64,000 nucleotides of DNA from Sipunculus nudus (lineage: Eukaryota; Annelida; Sipuncula; Golfingiida; Sipunculidae), in contig CM049321.1 in the NCBI GenBank assembly GCA_026874595.1, positions 14,095,479 to 14,159,478 of the forward strand, written 5' to 3'. Positions 1-11,323 of this stretch are shown here, in pieces. Positions within the stretch are counted from its first letter, which is position 1; every line of letters begins with the position of its first letter. The notes beneath the pieces were generated by a model, which saw nothing but the letters and a program-made list of their open reading frames with translations, ran no database searches and had not been told where the DNA came from. Made by a program: the position numbers and the translations under genes.

Positions 1-115
1 CTTTGCAATGATTCAAAATAAGCGTTAAACAATAGGCATATATACCTTATATCTCTGTTACCTATGGAACATTTTAACTCTGCGTGGGAATATTACTAGT
101 ATATGAAATTAAATA

Positions 116-278
116 GAGTAAAACCTCGCCTAACGACCGACTTATTTTACCACCTCAAATTAATGACAACTTGTCCGAATTCTTTTTTTCTTTAAGAGAA
201 CTCGCCTGGACAACCACCTGGAAAATGCGTCAACTTTATTGAGATCCCCTTGGTGGTCTTCAATAAGTTGTTTCACTG
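116..278. mobile_element. Short MITE, pogo/Tigger-like ends, TA target site
   Basis: The left end reads GAGTAAAAC and the right end GTTTCACTG, an imperfect inverted repeat. Both sides are flanked by TA (114-115 and 279-280), the usual target duplication of Tc1/mariner and pogo elements. Non-coding, 163 bp. The family name is inferred from end sequence and target site only. Confidence 0.55.
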
Positions 279-931
279 TATATTTAAGAAAATATATGTC
301 TACTATGATGATTATATGGGATCATTTTCTGTCATTTTGTAGTAGTAACTGCGGATAATTGTATCGATTCTATTCAAATTAGATCATTTAACAATTGATA
401 TTCCTTGTGCAGCTTCATGCATATGAGGGTACACTTGAGAATTCAATGAGTATACGAATTTGTTTATCAAGCAATTACTCTTTAATCATCAGGGATTTGG
501 TTTATTATCAGTAATTTAATTTGTTAACGTTCTGCATAAAAATGATTACATTTATAGACGATACAGTAAAGTGTAATTTATACCAGACTAAATCATGTGA
601 ACCCCTGCTGATTTCTGCGGTTCACGGTATCAGCATGTACGGTGTGCCCATAAGCAATCAAAATTGTACTTCAAACTAAATATTCCTTTTGTGTCGCAAA
701 TATTATGTGAATAAAGAAATTGGAGGTATTCTATAGTCTGAACTGATGATTTTTTTAAACAGTCGCACAAAAGACCAAGGAGAAATATGAAGGGGAATGG
801 GGATGGAGTATTATTAAATATTGCTTCATTCATGAGTATACTATTTGGAGTATCCGATTGGTAGTGGTTAGGGGACCGCGACTATTGTTTCCCCCGGGGC
901 CCCCAATGGTGTTAAGACGGTCCTGTGAGTA

Positions 932-970
932 CGTGTGTGTGCCTGTGTGTGTCGGTGTGTGTGTTTGCTT
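932..970. repeat. TG-rich microsatellite
   Basis: Imperfect GT run broken by 'cctg' and 'cggt'. The homologous stretch is about the same length at 27475-27510 and shortened in unit 3 (43568-43592). Confidence 0.7.
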
Positions 971-1794
971 CCAACAGAACTCCCTCAATAGTCCAGAAAA
1001 TAGTCCAGAAAACATGGATATTACCGCACACAGGGTGCTATCTTGTTTAAAACAACGTGTTTATAATATGGGGGGTCCTACATAATAAACAAAACAAATT
1101 CAACAAGGGCATATGGCACAGTTTTGTCAATGGGGTTTTGCAACAAGTAACTTTTCTACCTCCGCATATATGCAACCTACCACCTTTGGTTACAGGTTTT
1201 TCCCGTTTGTCAACATTGCTGTGTTTACAAACATGTTGCTGATAAACAAGTTCATACATCCTTTACCAAGGCCTCATAATAAGATTTCATTAACAACATT
1301 ACTCTTAGAATATTAATATATACACAGAGAAAGTCAGACATTTACATTCACCCAAACTACGCCAACAGTCGGCATGAAAGTAGTACGAATTAATCAGAAG
1401 CGCTTCACGATCTGTGACGAAGAGCCATTAATCCAAAACATGTCCAATTCAATGCGTATCGGGCCCCATTCGTGGAAGTGGGAACGCTACTTATTAAGTG
1501 TTATAATCATGCTGTTTCCTAATTTTCGACTAAGTTACAGATTGGTTAGACCTTAATTAGACCTTATTTAAGAGAATATTGCTACCTTTGTAACCTGTGC
1601 CCAAATAGGTGTCGTGTCTAGAATTAGGTTACATAGAAAACTACGTCCATATATACTAGTATATAAACGATTCTAGATGCAACCACTTGGCAAGTGGTTA
1701 AGGCAAGTAGTTGAGGCAGCCGCACAGGAAATCGGCAGTGAACCTACTTTCTGTGTAAACTTTCCATTGATATAAAATGAACCAGCATGGCTAT

Positions 1795-1798
<4 letters not shown>

Positions 1799-1860
<62 letters not shown>
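1799..1860. repeat. (TA)31 microsatellite
   Basis: Uninterrupted TA run. At the homologous place unit 2 has a CT run joined to a TA run (28320-28380), and unit 3 has a 20-bp TA run (44400-44419). Confidence 0.95.
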
Positions 1861-1863
<3 letters not shown>

Positions 1864-3409
1864 TAGAACAGGATTTTCACAAAAAAAATAGACGCATATT
1901 CAAGGACTTGGAGGTCATGACCTTATTTTTTTACATATATCTAATTCAGATCCATGAAATATTTCTTGAGAAATCTTGCTTAAAGATATTTTTCTGCGGC
2001 CGGGTCGGGACCGTGCTAAAACCATGCTTTTTCCTGACTTTTTCTAGAGATACAATTAAATGTTATACACGGACCGATGTATAATGAGAGAAATTAAAAA
2101 ATCATATATTAAAAAAAATTGCTTGTTTGATTTGTTTTTGAAATATGTCACCGTATCTTTCATGATCTATACTACACCACTATCTACTTAAATTTCAGCA
2201 TGACAGGCTGCTATGAAATGCCTGCTTTTTGTTGGTATACATGACAATCATCCGTGTGCGAAACAAAGCTCGCCTAAAAACATGTATACAGGACGACCCA
2301 AAATAAGTTATTATCATAGGATATAAAACTTTAATTTATATGCTTTAATATCATGAGTCTTTTGTCGCTATTAATAATTAAATGAACATTAAACACATTG
2401 ATTGATGACAGGGTTGGCACAATCTTCCCAGAAGGAAAGGAAAGGAAGAAAGTATCCATTTCTTCCAAGGGAAGAAATACAGTCGCAAAATATCAGTTTT
2501 TTTTTATTTTGGCCCTTCATGTCGGTACAAATCAGGTGGATTGTTTTAACAAACTTTAATATGTTAACGATGTACCAAGAGACCCTTTGGGTTTCTGTGA
2601 AAGTGACCGTGGTGTGACTTGGGGCTCAGTGGGTAAGCCTTTAGTTGAACAATGTAGATGAACACTCCAAGGGGTGAAATGTTTGTACAGTTTGTACAGT
2701 CCACAGTTGAGTATTAAAGGTCGTACAAACTAGAGTATACACGCTTAAGGTGTGTTTTGTTTCATTTGGTTAAGCAGAAGCAAACACTGTTTGATAATTA
2801 ACTGACTGTTGTGCAGATTGCTTATCTATTTGTCCATTAATCAGCAGATCTAACCTGTCGATACAAAATACTAGGGTCTCCCCAAAAGGTCTCCTCCCAA
2901 AATATCTACAGTTCATTCTCCAAACCCATGTACTATAGAAAATGAGTGAAATTCCAAAATGTCTAAGGGCTTCTATTTTTAATATGCTGCTTTTTATTTT
3001 TTATTGTTGGCTTCTGTTACTTAGCTGTTACCTATTACTTTTTGTTCAAGATATATTTAAGAATCAAAGGCTTTTTGCACTTATAAGGTATTGGTACTTA
3101 CTGGTTAATTGATAATTTTAAGTTACCACATATATCTAGGAATTTTAGGAATGTGGGAAACAACTGATTAACACCCTATTACTGGTTGATCATATCAGCA
3201 GTCCTTATGGGACATAACCCAGCTCAGTGAGTAGAGATTTTGGAACACAACCTCTTAACAAAACCCGGGAAGTGAACATTTTAGGAATTGATATTTTGGG
3301 CATGAACCCAATACACTGATGGAACTGATCTGTTTCAGTCTTAATGAACGATGCATAGTGTCGGTCTTACTTCTTTAACAATGAGTAAATAATAAATATC
3401 TAATTGTAA

Positions 3410-4667
3410 TTCAGTGAAACTCCTTCCTGAGGATTACTCAGTAAGACGACAACTCACTAAAACGGACACTAAATCTCAGTCCCTACAAATTTGCCTATTT
3501 CTTCTGGTAAACGTAAACTAAGTAAAGCGGCCAACTCAGTATCCAGGACAACGGACAAACTTTCCCATCCCGACTGCGTGTCCAATCCATATTACGACTC
3601 ACTAAAGCGGACAGACATGGCGGGTTTCTGATCACATATATCTGAGGGTGATGGCGCTCCGAGGTGATAACCTCGTATGACCTTTGTTGGTCACAGAGAC
3701 CGCCCGGGAACAAGCGTGATTCGGTGAACCATCGGGATGTTATTTGTAAATATAGCCGAAAAGGTTGTTTATTTCTATAAATGTGTAGATATCACAATCA
3801 TTATTTAATTAAGATTTGCCGGTCAACCGGGAAAAAACTAAGTTTTCAAACAGCTTTTCATTAGACAAAACCACCATCAAAGACTACAATTTGTGTTTTG
3901 TGATCGGCGTCCGGCCCCGGAAGCCTTAATTAGTTAAAGACATTGCCATGGTGAATGCGTGCTGAAAAATTGTCCACAGGCGTCATTTATTAACTCACAA
4001 ACGATGTTTGTGTCATCATTTTTGTAAACCACAAGGGCGTTGGCTTTCACAATGTGAACTACCGATTCCGGCAAGGGCATTTGATAATCGATTTTTTCAA
4101 AACATGCCATACAAAAAAGGAAAGTTCGTTTTAATATGGAGCTTATATAAAGTGAACTTTCGAACAGTCGAACAGACACTCTTTTTACTTTAGTATGCCT
4201 TATGATCACAACGGAAAGAGCTCGTTTTATATTTGTGTTTTTCATAACTATTCTTTTACAAATAATCATGATGTCTAGACGCTGGCAACAATCAATCCTC
4301 AACGTGCCTAGTGCAACCAGCCTTGATCTATCACTTTCTTAGAAGATGAAGCATGGTACGTCAAAGTGAAATTGATAAGATTATTGTGCGAGGCTAAGCT
4401 GATGACGTTAAGAGTGAAAAAGAGATTGTCTTTCTTTTCAATAATTATATTTCATTAATTACAAAAGCATATCTAAGCTATTTTGAAAATGCTTTGAATA
4501 AATTTATATATTTAAAATTACTCATAGAGTTAATAAAAACAGAGAATATCAGTAACATTCAATGAAGAATTAACGCAATATGCCAAATTCTCTAAACAGG
4601 ACAGCTCAGTTATACGGAGTAAAACCTCCATTTCCACGAGTGTCCGACTTAGAGGAGTTTCACTGAA
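3410..4667. mobile_element. Pogo/Tigger-like TIR element, non-autonomous
   Basis: The left end TTCAGTGAAACTCCT is repeated inverted at 4653-4667 (AGGAGTTTCACTGAA), a perfect 15-bp terminal inverted repeat. Interior words such as 'actaaaacggacact' and 'actaaagcggacag' are typical of pogo/Tigger-type repeats in invertebrates (from memory). There is no transposase frame, so it is non-autonomous or decayed. A clean TA duplication is not visible at the edges. Confidence 0.6.
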
Positions 4668-5186
4668 CATACACAGTCATTCACTGTTAACTCCGTATAT
4701 GTTTCATGAAAGTTTGGGGAAAATGTCAACAGTTTTTTCCCTTACTTTCTTTTCTTCTCAGAATTTTCCCAAACTTTCCTTTCTTCCAGGAAAATTTCCC
4801 TAACTTCACCAGGAAGTGAAGAAATACTTATATTCACGGGAGATTGCCAACAATGATTGATGAAAGTCACGCCGAGGATTGTTTAAGGATCATTAAAACA
4901 TGTACAGGGACAGTGATATTTGTATTTTCTGCTGCTCTTCATTTTCTTTTTTTTCTACTTAAAAAGCCGCGTTAATAATTATCCCTGGAATAGTTAATTG
5001 GTCGGACATGGATAGCCGTGTGAAGTAGAGTGCACACTTGCTAGCATTTCGCTATGATTTACCAAAAAAAATAACCATAAATGATGCATGAGAAAAAAAT
5101 AGAATTTATGGAATAGATTATGAAAACAGATTAATTATAAAAATAAGGATACTATAAGACACTTTTAAGTTTCATACGAATTGCAG

Positions 5187-6604
5187 GACATCTGAAGGGT
5201 TCTCCAAAACTTAATCCATCCAGATCAGACTAGCTTTTTGAAAAACAGATATACTGGTGAGAGCTTCAGTAGAATTTATAATTTGATGAATTATTGTACT
5301 ACAAATAAAATAAATGCCAATTTAATAAAAGTAGATTTTGAAAAGGGTTTCGATTTATTAGAATGGTCGTTTATTCAGAAATCATTAAAACACTACAACT
5401 TTGGTGATATTTTCTATAAATGGATCAAAAGATTTTTATAATGGTATATCATCATGTTTTATAAATAATGGAAAGAACTCCAGGTTTTTCACAGTAGGCA
5501 GAGGAGTTAGACAAGGCTTCCCCCTTTTACCATATCTATTCATTATTTCGGCTTAACTGCTAGCTGACAATAGAGACAATAATAATATTTAAGGCATTGA
5601 GATTGGAAATGTGAAACATATTTTTTCTCAATATGCAGATGATACCACACTATTTGTAAGAGGTGGACAAACGATGATTAAAGAGGCTATAGAACAATTT
5701 AAAAGATTCCAAAACGTAAGTGGTTTAAAAATAAACATAGAAAAAAACAGTAATTATGCCCATTGGTAATCATGAATTCAATAAAGACGAGATAATAAAA
5801 CTTGGTCTGAAATGGGCAAAAGAACCGATTGCAATTTTGGGTATTAAGATTAATAGTACACTCCAAAATCCTTATGAAATGAACTTTCTACCATTACTTA
5901 ACAAAATTAAGTAACTAATTAATATTTGGTCTAAAAGAGAGCTAACACCAATTGGTAAGATCAGAGTCATTAAATCTGATTTGATATCAAAGCTGCAGTA
6001 CCAGTTGTCTATTTTACCTTAACCTCCAGTATCTTTTCAAAAACAGTTGAAAGCAAGCTTTTTAATTTCATAAGGAATAACAAAAAAAAAATAAAATAAT
6101 GGCGGTTTAAATATGGTCGACATATGGTCAAAATTACATTACAAGCTACTAAAATCGCTTGGGTGAATAGATTATTGAGCTCAGATTTGAAACAAGGACT
6201 GAGACAGCTAGTTGACTGTAGTTTTAATAATTTGAGTGAATATTTATTCAAATGCAATGTAAATGCTGAAGATCTGGATCAAGTCTGTTTCCTCAAAAAG
6301 AAAACTAGATTCTGGAAAGAAGTTTCATATGGTTGGTGTAAATATAACTATCATACTCCAGTCAAAACAAATGATTATTTAAATCAATCTTTGTGGATAA
6401 ACTCTCACCTAAAAATAGGTGGACAAATTGTATTTAATAAAACTTGGTACCATGCAGGTATCAGATTCATCAATAATTTAACAAAGAAGGTGAACAATTC
6501 TTATGTATTCTACACTCCTGGTGAAATAGGACAGATTTATGGCATTGATATAAAAACATTGACTTATAATAGTATTTTTACTCAATACCAGCAAAATTTC
6601 TGGA
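5187..6604 (+). mobile_element. L1-like LINE, 3' part of ORF2 (RT and C-terminal region), decayed
   Basis: The sequence starts within ORF2 at the homologue of about 57905 and reads, through frameshifts and stops, the middle and end of an L1-clade reverse transcriptase. 5238-5441 encodes IKVDFEKGFDLLEWSF (palm). About 5500-5560 encodes RGVRQGFPLLPYLF. About 5627-5660 encodes the active site SQYADDTTLFV. 6124-6621 encodes the C-terminal region (ATKIAWVNRLL, then W-rich FWKEVSYGWCKYN). Stop codons replace key residues (for example after 'IISA'), so it is dead. The left edge is an abrupt join to segment A ('gcaggaca' then 'tctga'); the right edge fuses into the TIR element. Near-identical in layout to 57905-59345. 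Confidence 0.88.
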
Positions 6605-7276
6605 ACGCCAATGCGTGGTGAAATGAAGCCGCAAATAACAGTAAACGTATATCAGACTCGCATGTGCGTGACAAGAGACCGTGGCGTTTGGTTGATTCTC
6701 ATGAGAGCGAGCTTCATTGAATGACGTATAAACTAACCAGCATGCTTGCATGCTAACCAACTATATATATAAAAAAAACAGCGCATATGAATGGACTATT
6801 CAAATGAACTTGTCATGTTTCTAAAAAACATAAAAAACTGACGCAGACACAAGGTTATAGAAGCACACGCCGTGTATTTAAAGGATCTTTGCAACTGTCG
6901 TTGACAGCACATTTATTTAAACTTTAACGCCATGCAAAAAGAACACGGGTCTATTGGTTTCAAAGATGATCCATGTATTTAATTACTGCAGCGCTGCCTA
7001 TGCATTATAATTGTACAAATTGCAGATGATTTGAGCCCCACGACGTAGGCCACGGCAAGGAATAGACTTGCAATTTTATTTTCTTTATTTTGTCAGACCC
7101 AAATTGTATTTTGGATAAATATATAATATTTACAATCTTCAACAGTACTTCAAAATCATAAGGTGATCATACTTTTACATTTAATTTTGAATATCTATGC
7201 TATAGGTATGTTTTGCCCACAATTAAATATATATAAATTAATCATTTTACCGATTGAATAATTTGTACTATTATAA

Positions 7277-7327
<51 letters not shown>

Positions 7328-7481
7328 GCGGAAAAAACGGCTGTGTGAAAAACCCGGACACAGAAAACATTGATTGGACGCCGATAAAAACACATGAAAA
7401 TTAAAAAAAATAAAGCCTACCTTTCTTATGATTTTTTTGGGGTGAGTGAAACCCCCAACAGGATTTTTTTAAAGATTGGCC
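6605..7481. mobile_element. TIR element, left end lost (T0)
   Basis: The right end (gtttcactcacc-type repeat ending in aaagattggcc) matches the intact copies at 9605-11319, but the left inverted repeat is replaced by L1 sequence. About 630 bases that carry the poly-G tracts in other copies are also missing after 'gcatgcttgcatg'. It contains a 40-bp TA microsatellite (7282-7321). The same altered structure is seen at 59346-60238. Confidence 0.75.
7282..7321. repeat. TA microsatellite inside the T0 TIR element
   Basis: Uninterrupted TA run. Its homologues differ in length: 11112-11156, 15893-15913, 20643-20663, almost none in unit 2, and 59988-60076. Confidence 0.95.
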
Positions 7482-7485
7482 TAAG

Positions 7486-8806
7486 CAACAGATTACAATC
7501 CTGGTGCTCCTTGATCTGTCGGCAACTTTTGATAAAATCGATCACCAGATACTTGTATCAAGGTTGTCTGAACGACTGGGAATTACAGGTCTAACCTTAG
7601 CTTTTCTCAAGTCATACCCAAGTGGGAGGACACAGTCAGTTGAAATATGGGATAGTGCATTCCGTGGCGCAGTCCTGGAATACGGTGTACCCCAGGTTTC
7701 TGTGTTGGGACCCATTGATTAACCATTTACACAATGTGATTAGGGAAACATTATGAGATAACACGGCTTAAAATATGCTCTTTATGGAGATGATGCTCAG
7801 CTGTATTCATTATTTCTACCTGCCATCTTAGATCCTGACATAAGCAAAATAAACTTATGTGAATGACATTCGGATATGGATGTTAGGAAACGAGCTCAAG
7901 CTTAATAGTGAAAACACTGAGGTTATTTACATTGACACAGCTAATCATTTACAGAAGGTAAACAGTCGAACCTTGTTCAATGGTTCCGCTCCCATTGCAT
8001 CGCCTTTAAAAGTGCGGAATTGGGCAGTAATTTTTGATAATCAGATGACACTTAAAATACATATCAACACTATATAAAAGTGCTTACTTTAGTTTGCACA
8101 ATCTTGGACGTATCCGAAAATTACTTTCAAAGTCAAGTGCATCTCAGCTGGCACGAAGCTTGCTTCTGTCAAGTCTGGACGTGTGTAATCACTTTCGTTT
8201 GGATTACAAACAATTCAAGCATGTCGTCTACAAAAGATCCAGAATCAGGCTGCCCCCATAGTATGCAGGTTCCCAAATCGTGCTAATATCTCTCTTTTTC
8301 TAAAAAAAAACTACATTAGTTACCAGTCACACACAGTTTTAAATTTGTTACTAACATATATGGACCTCTAAGGGATGACACCGGCTTTCTTATCTGATCT
8401 ATTCCAGCTGTACCAAGCTTCGTACCCTGAGGTCTAACAATAGATATATTCTTTTGCATGAACCCAGAGCTAAACTTTCAACATATGGAGGCAGAGCTAT
8501 AAGCTTTGTGCTCCAACTTTGTGGAATGTTACCAAAGTATATAAAAATATGTGACTCAGTTGACAAGTTTAAAGGTGCATTAAAATCTTACTTTTTCATT
8601 CAAGTTTATAGCAATATTTTGTAATCCTCTTGTAAATGTTCGGGTCTTTATATTTTTCTTGCTTAGGTTATTTTTTAAGTTAAAGTAATAATTTGAGAAT
8701 GTGAGATATTACGAGTTTTTTGTCTGTTGCTAAATATTGCATCTATGATGTATTTTATTCATGTTTGCATTTTTGTCAGGCGCTTTAAAGCGGAATATTC
8801 AAATCG
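7486..8806 (+). mobile_element. CR1/L2-like LINE, RT palm to C-terminus and 3'UTR, decayed (T0)
   Basis: Begins at the TIR-element junction with QQITILVLLD-type sequence. 7504-7722 encodes the palm (LLDLSATFDKIDHQIL ... GVPQVSVLGPI). The active site at 7783-7794 reads YGDD where the other copies have YADD. 7859-8077 encodes WMLGNELKLNSENTEV, the usual region after the palm. The C-terminal region about 8370-8624 (YLSDLFQLY-like, then LPKYIKICDS) ends in TAA at 8622-8624. The 3'UTR contains the perfect palindrome CGCTTTAAAGCG (8781-8792), a stem typical of CR1/L2 tails. Frameshifts and stops separate the pieces. The next CR1 piece follows without a gap. Confidence 0.88.
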
Positions 8807-9114
8807 GTTGTGCCATGTATCACATCATTGGTTAGAAAATCCTTTGCCACTGCTGATGTACCATGAAACAGGCGCTAGTTAATCCTTTAATTAAAAAAAA
8901 CCTACACAGGATGCTGAGTGTCTAAACAATTATAGGCCAGTAAGTAACCTGTCATTCATCTGTAAAGTGCTAGAAAGAGTCGTGGCACAGCGAGTTACTG
9001 CATACATGCATCAAAATAACCTTGGTGAGCCTATGCAATCAGCTTATAGAAATGACTGTCCTACAGGCAGAGCTATCAGCTCTTTCGCTCCACCTTTGTG
9101 GAATAAGTTACCAG
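8807..9114 (+). mobile_element. Second CR1 piece (RT N-terminus fused to C-terminus), cut short (T0)
   Basis: Encodes NYRPVSNLSFICKVLERVVA, then SAYRNDCPTG joined directly to RAISSFAPPLWNKLPE. The RT palm has been lost by internal deletion. At 9114 it is cut off and joined to the linker of another CR1 ('ttaccag' then 'aaatgagctagac'), which is the start of tandem copy T1. In T1-T3 the same piece continues to a normal 3' tail. Confidence 0.85.
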
Positions 9115-9604
9115 AAATGAGCTAGACAAAGTTTCTTCTTCGTTAACAAACCCTTTACATATCCATGAGGTATCACCATACCATGAGACATCTTTGTCAT
9201 TTTTCTTACCATGAAATGAGGCTAAAATTCACTGTTTAGTAAAGTGCAAAAGAAATCATGCCAACTGGTCCTATCCCCACTTAGTTATTAAAAAAAAACC
9301 ACTAGATACAGTTGTGCCATGAATCACATCATTGGTTAGAAATTTTTTGCCACTGCTAATGTAACATCTTAGATCCGTTACTTAAAACACCTACAGTGGA
9401 TGCTGAGTGTGTGAAAGAAAAATATAGGCCAGTATGTATCCTGCATTGTCTCTAAAGTGCTAGAAAGAGCCATGGCACAGCCACTTACTGTATACATGCA
9501 CCAAAATAACCTTGATGAGCCTATGTAATCAGCTTATAGAAGTGGCTGTTCTACAGAAATGCCCTTCTGCGAGTTGAAAATGACATTTTACAAGCTATTG
9601 ATAA
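9115..9604 (+). mobile_element. CR1 linker and RT N-terminus (T1)
   Basis: Starts mid-frame in the region between endonuclease and RT (ELDKVSSSLTNPLHIHEVS), then RT N-terminal sequence (SKVLERAMAQPLTVYMHQNN ... SAYRSGCSTE) with a frameshift and in-frame stops, for example in 'cctatgtaatc'. It ends at 'gctattgataag' where the TIR element is inserted. Compared with T2 it has a small deletion in 'aaaattcactg'. Confidence 0.85.
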
Positions 9605-11108
9605 GGCCAATCTTAAATAAAATTTTCCTCTGTTGCGGGTTTTTCGACATTATGATAGAAAAACCTATTTCCTTTTCAACCAATTTCCATTTCCTATCTC
9701 TGTGTCTGCGAATCGATTAAAATGCATGTGACACCTTTTGAGGAGTACGATTTCTTGGACACCAATGCATGGTGAAATGAAGCCACAAATAACAGTAAAC
9801 ATGTATATCAGACACGCAGATGTGTGACAAGAGACCGTAGCGTTCGGGTAATTCTCATGTGAGCGAGCTTCATTGAATGACGTATAAACTAACCAGCATG
9901 CTTGCTGCATGAGTTTCCCGGAAAGCTAATCCTACTGACACCTGACCAACACCCATTGGTTTATATTGCATCGACGTCACTTAACCCATGCGTCCATTGG
10001 GTGACCTCGACTTTATTTGAATAGACGTGGTCTGTCTGACCGTCGTGCTTTTTCACTGACTAAAATGGTCCCGCTTTAGTGGACTGGACATGTTATATAG
10101 ATTTCTTCAATGTGAATCAGAAAGCAAAATATTTATAATTATGTAAGCAAAGCAAATCATCCATATTTATTAAACGGAGCTTATGCACTAACGTGCTAGT
10201 GTTTTACCGTTTCATAAAAATCATAACCAGGTCTAACAAAGTACCAGCGATGTCAACCCTTTACATCGTCAGTAACAATTCAACATTACAAGTCTGTCAA
10301 ATTCTAGATTACCCTCAAATGCGGGGGGAAAATAAATAATGTGTTCTAATGGCCCCCTCCTATAATCTCATCCGCTTTTCCGGGCATTTCGTTTTGTCAC
10401 AGGTGACGAAACGCTCACATAGTACCCGCCCGCGGTACCGAGACACGGGGGGGGGGGGGATTCCCATGAAAAAGTCCCGCGCACTTGTCAACAAACAATC
10501 CTTTTAAAAATTATATTTGGAAGTTTATCCGTTATATTATGCAAATATATAAAAAAAAATATGGCATATGAATGGACTATTCAAAAGAAATTGTCATGTT
10601 TCTAAAAAAAAATTGACGCAGACAAAAGTTATAGAAGGTAGCACACGCCATTTATTTAAAGGATCTTCGCAACTGTCGTTGATATCACATTTATTTAAAC
10701 TTAAACGCTTTGATGGAAATACAAATATTTATATTACAACGATAATAATATAATATTCGGTTAATTCCATGCGAAGCGAACACGTGTCTATTGGTTTCAA
10801 AGGTGACCCATGTATTTAATTACTTAAGCTCTGCCTATGCATTATAATTTTACATACTGCGGCTGATTTGAGCCCCACAACGTGGGCTACGGCAAGGAAT
10901 AGACTTGCAATTTTCTTTTCTTTATTTTGTCATGTCTGAATTGTATTTTGAATAAATAAATAATATTTACAATCTTCAACAGAGCTTCAAAATCATGAGG
11001 TGATCATACTTTTACATTTAATTTTGAATATCTATTACTGGTATAGGTATGTTTAGCCCACTTTTAAATATATATAAATTAACCATTTCAGCGATTGAAT
11101 AATATGTA

Positions 11109-11158
<50 letters not shown>

Positions 11159-11319
11159 CAGTAAAAAGGACTGTGTGTAAAACCCGGACGCCGGACACAG
11201 AAAAAACATTGATTGGACGTCGATAAAAACACATGAAAATTAAAAAAAAATGAAGCCTACCTTTCTTATGATTTTTTAGGTGAGTGAAACCCCCAACAGG
11301 ATTTTTTTTAAGATTGGCC
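9605..11319. mobile_element. Non-autonomous DNA transposon with ~38-bp TIRs, inserted in CR1 RT (T1)
   Basis: The left end starts GGCCAATCTTAAATAAAAAT and is followed by 'cctctgttgcgggttt'. The right end, read inverted, starts GGCCAATCTTAAAAAAAATC and is followed by 'ctgttgggggtttcactc'. Removing the element and one copy of a TAAG-like direct repeat (left 'gataag', right 'ctaagcaac' in the better-preserved copies) rejoins the CR1 frame as QAIDK-QQITILVLLD, the normal reading of this RT region. It has no transposase. The interior holds a poly-G run (10447-10459) and a TA microsatellite (11112-11156). The class is unknown to me. Confidence 0.75.
11112..11156. repeat. TA microsatellite (T1)
   Basis: Uninterrupted TA run inside the TIR element. 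Confidence 0.95.
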
Positions 11320-11323
11320 TAAT

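Larger units (their letters stand above)
1..5185. repeat. Segment A of unit 1, non-coding
   Basis: Homologous to 24743-31299 and 40817-46559. It holds a short MITE (116-278), a TG-rich stretch (about 932-970), a 62-bp TA microsatellite and a TIR element (3410-4667). The remaining stretches (304-931, 971-1798, 1861-3409, 4668-5185) contain only short open frames. These do not resemble known proteins to me and change freely between the three copies, so I see no gene. Confidence 0.8.

Noticed and set aside
630-1556. Overlapping short open frames on both strands in segment A
   Set aside because: Homologous frames in units 2 and 3 differ by stops, indels and replacement changes, and none resembles a known protein. 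They are chance frames.
3495-4302. Reverse-strand frames inside the TIR element as a possible transposase
   Set aside because: Too short, no D-D-E-type or helix-turn-helix pattern seen, and broken in the unit 2 and 3 copies.
6605-6760. The short block after 'gaacgccaatgcgtgg' as a SINE
   Set aside because: It occurs after both L1 and CR1 sequence, but no A/B box or tRNA-like fold was seen, and it is explained as the interior of the TIR element with its left end lost in two copies.
7195-7395. Reverse frame rich in Tyr-Ile repeats, also 11018-11209 and 28228-28488
   Set aside because: Translations of TA or CT microsatellites, not proteins.
9665-9910. 81-codon reverse frame repeated exactly in T1-T3
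   Set aside because: Its exact repetition reflects recent duplication of the TIR element. It spans the inverted-repeat side and is broken in T0 and unit 3.
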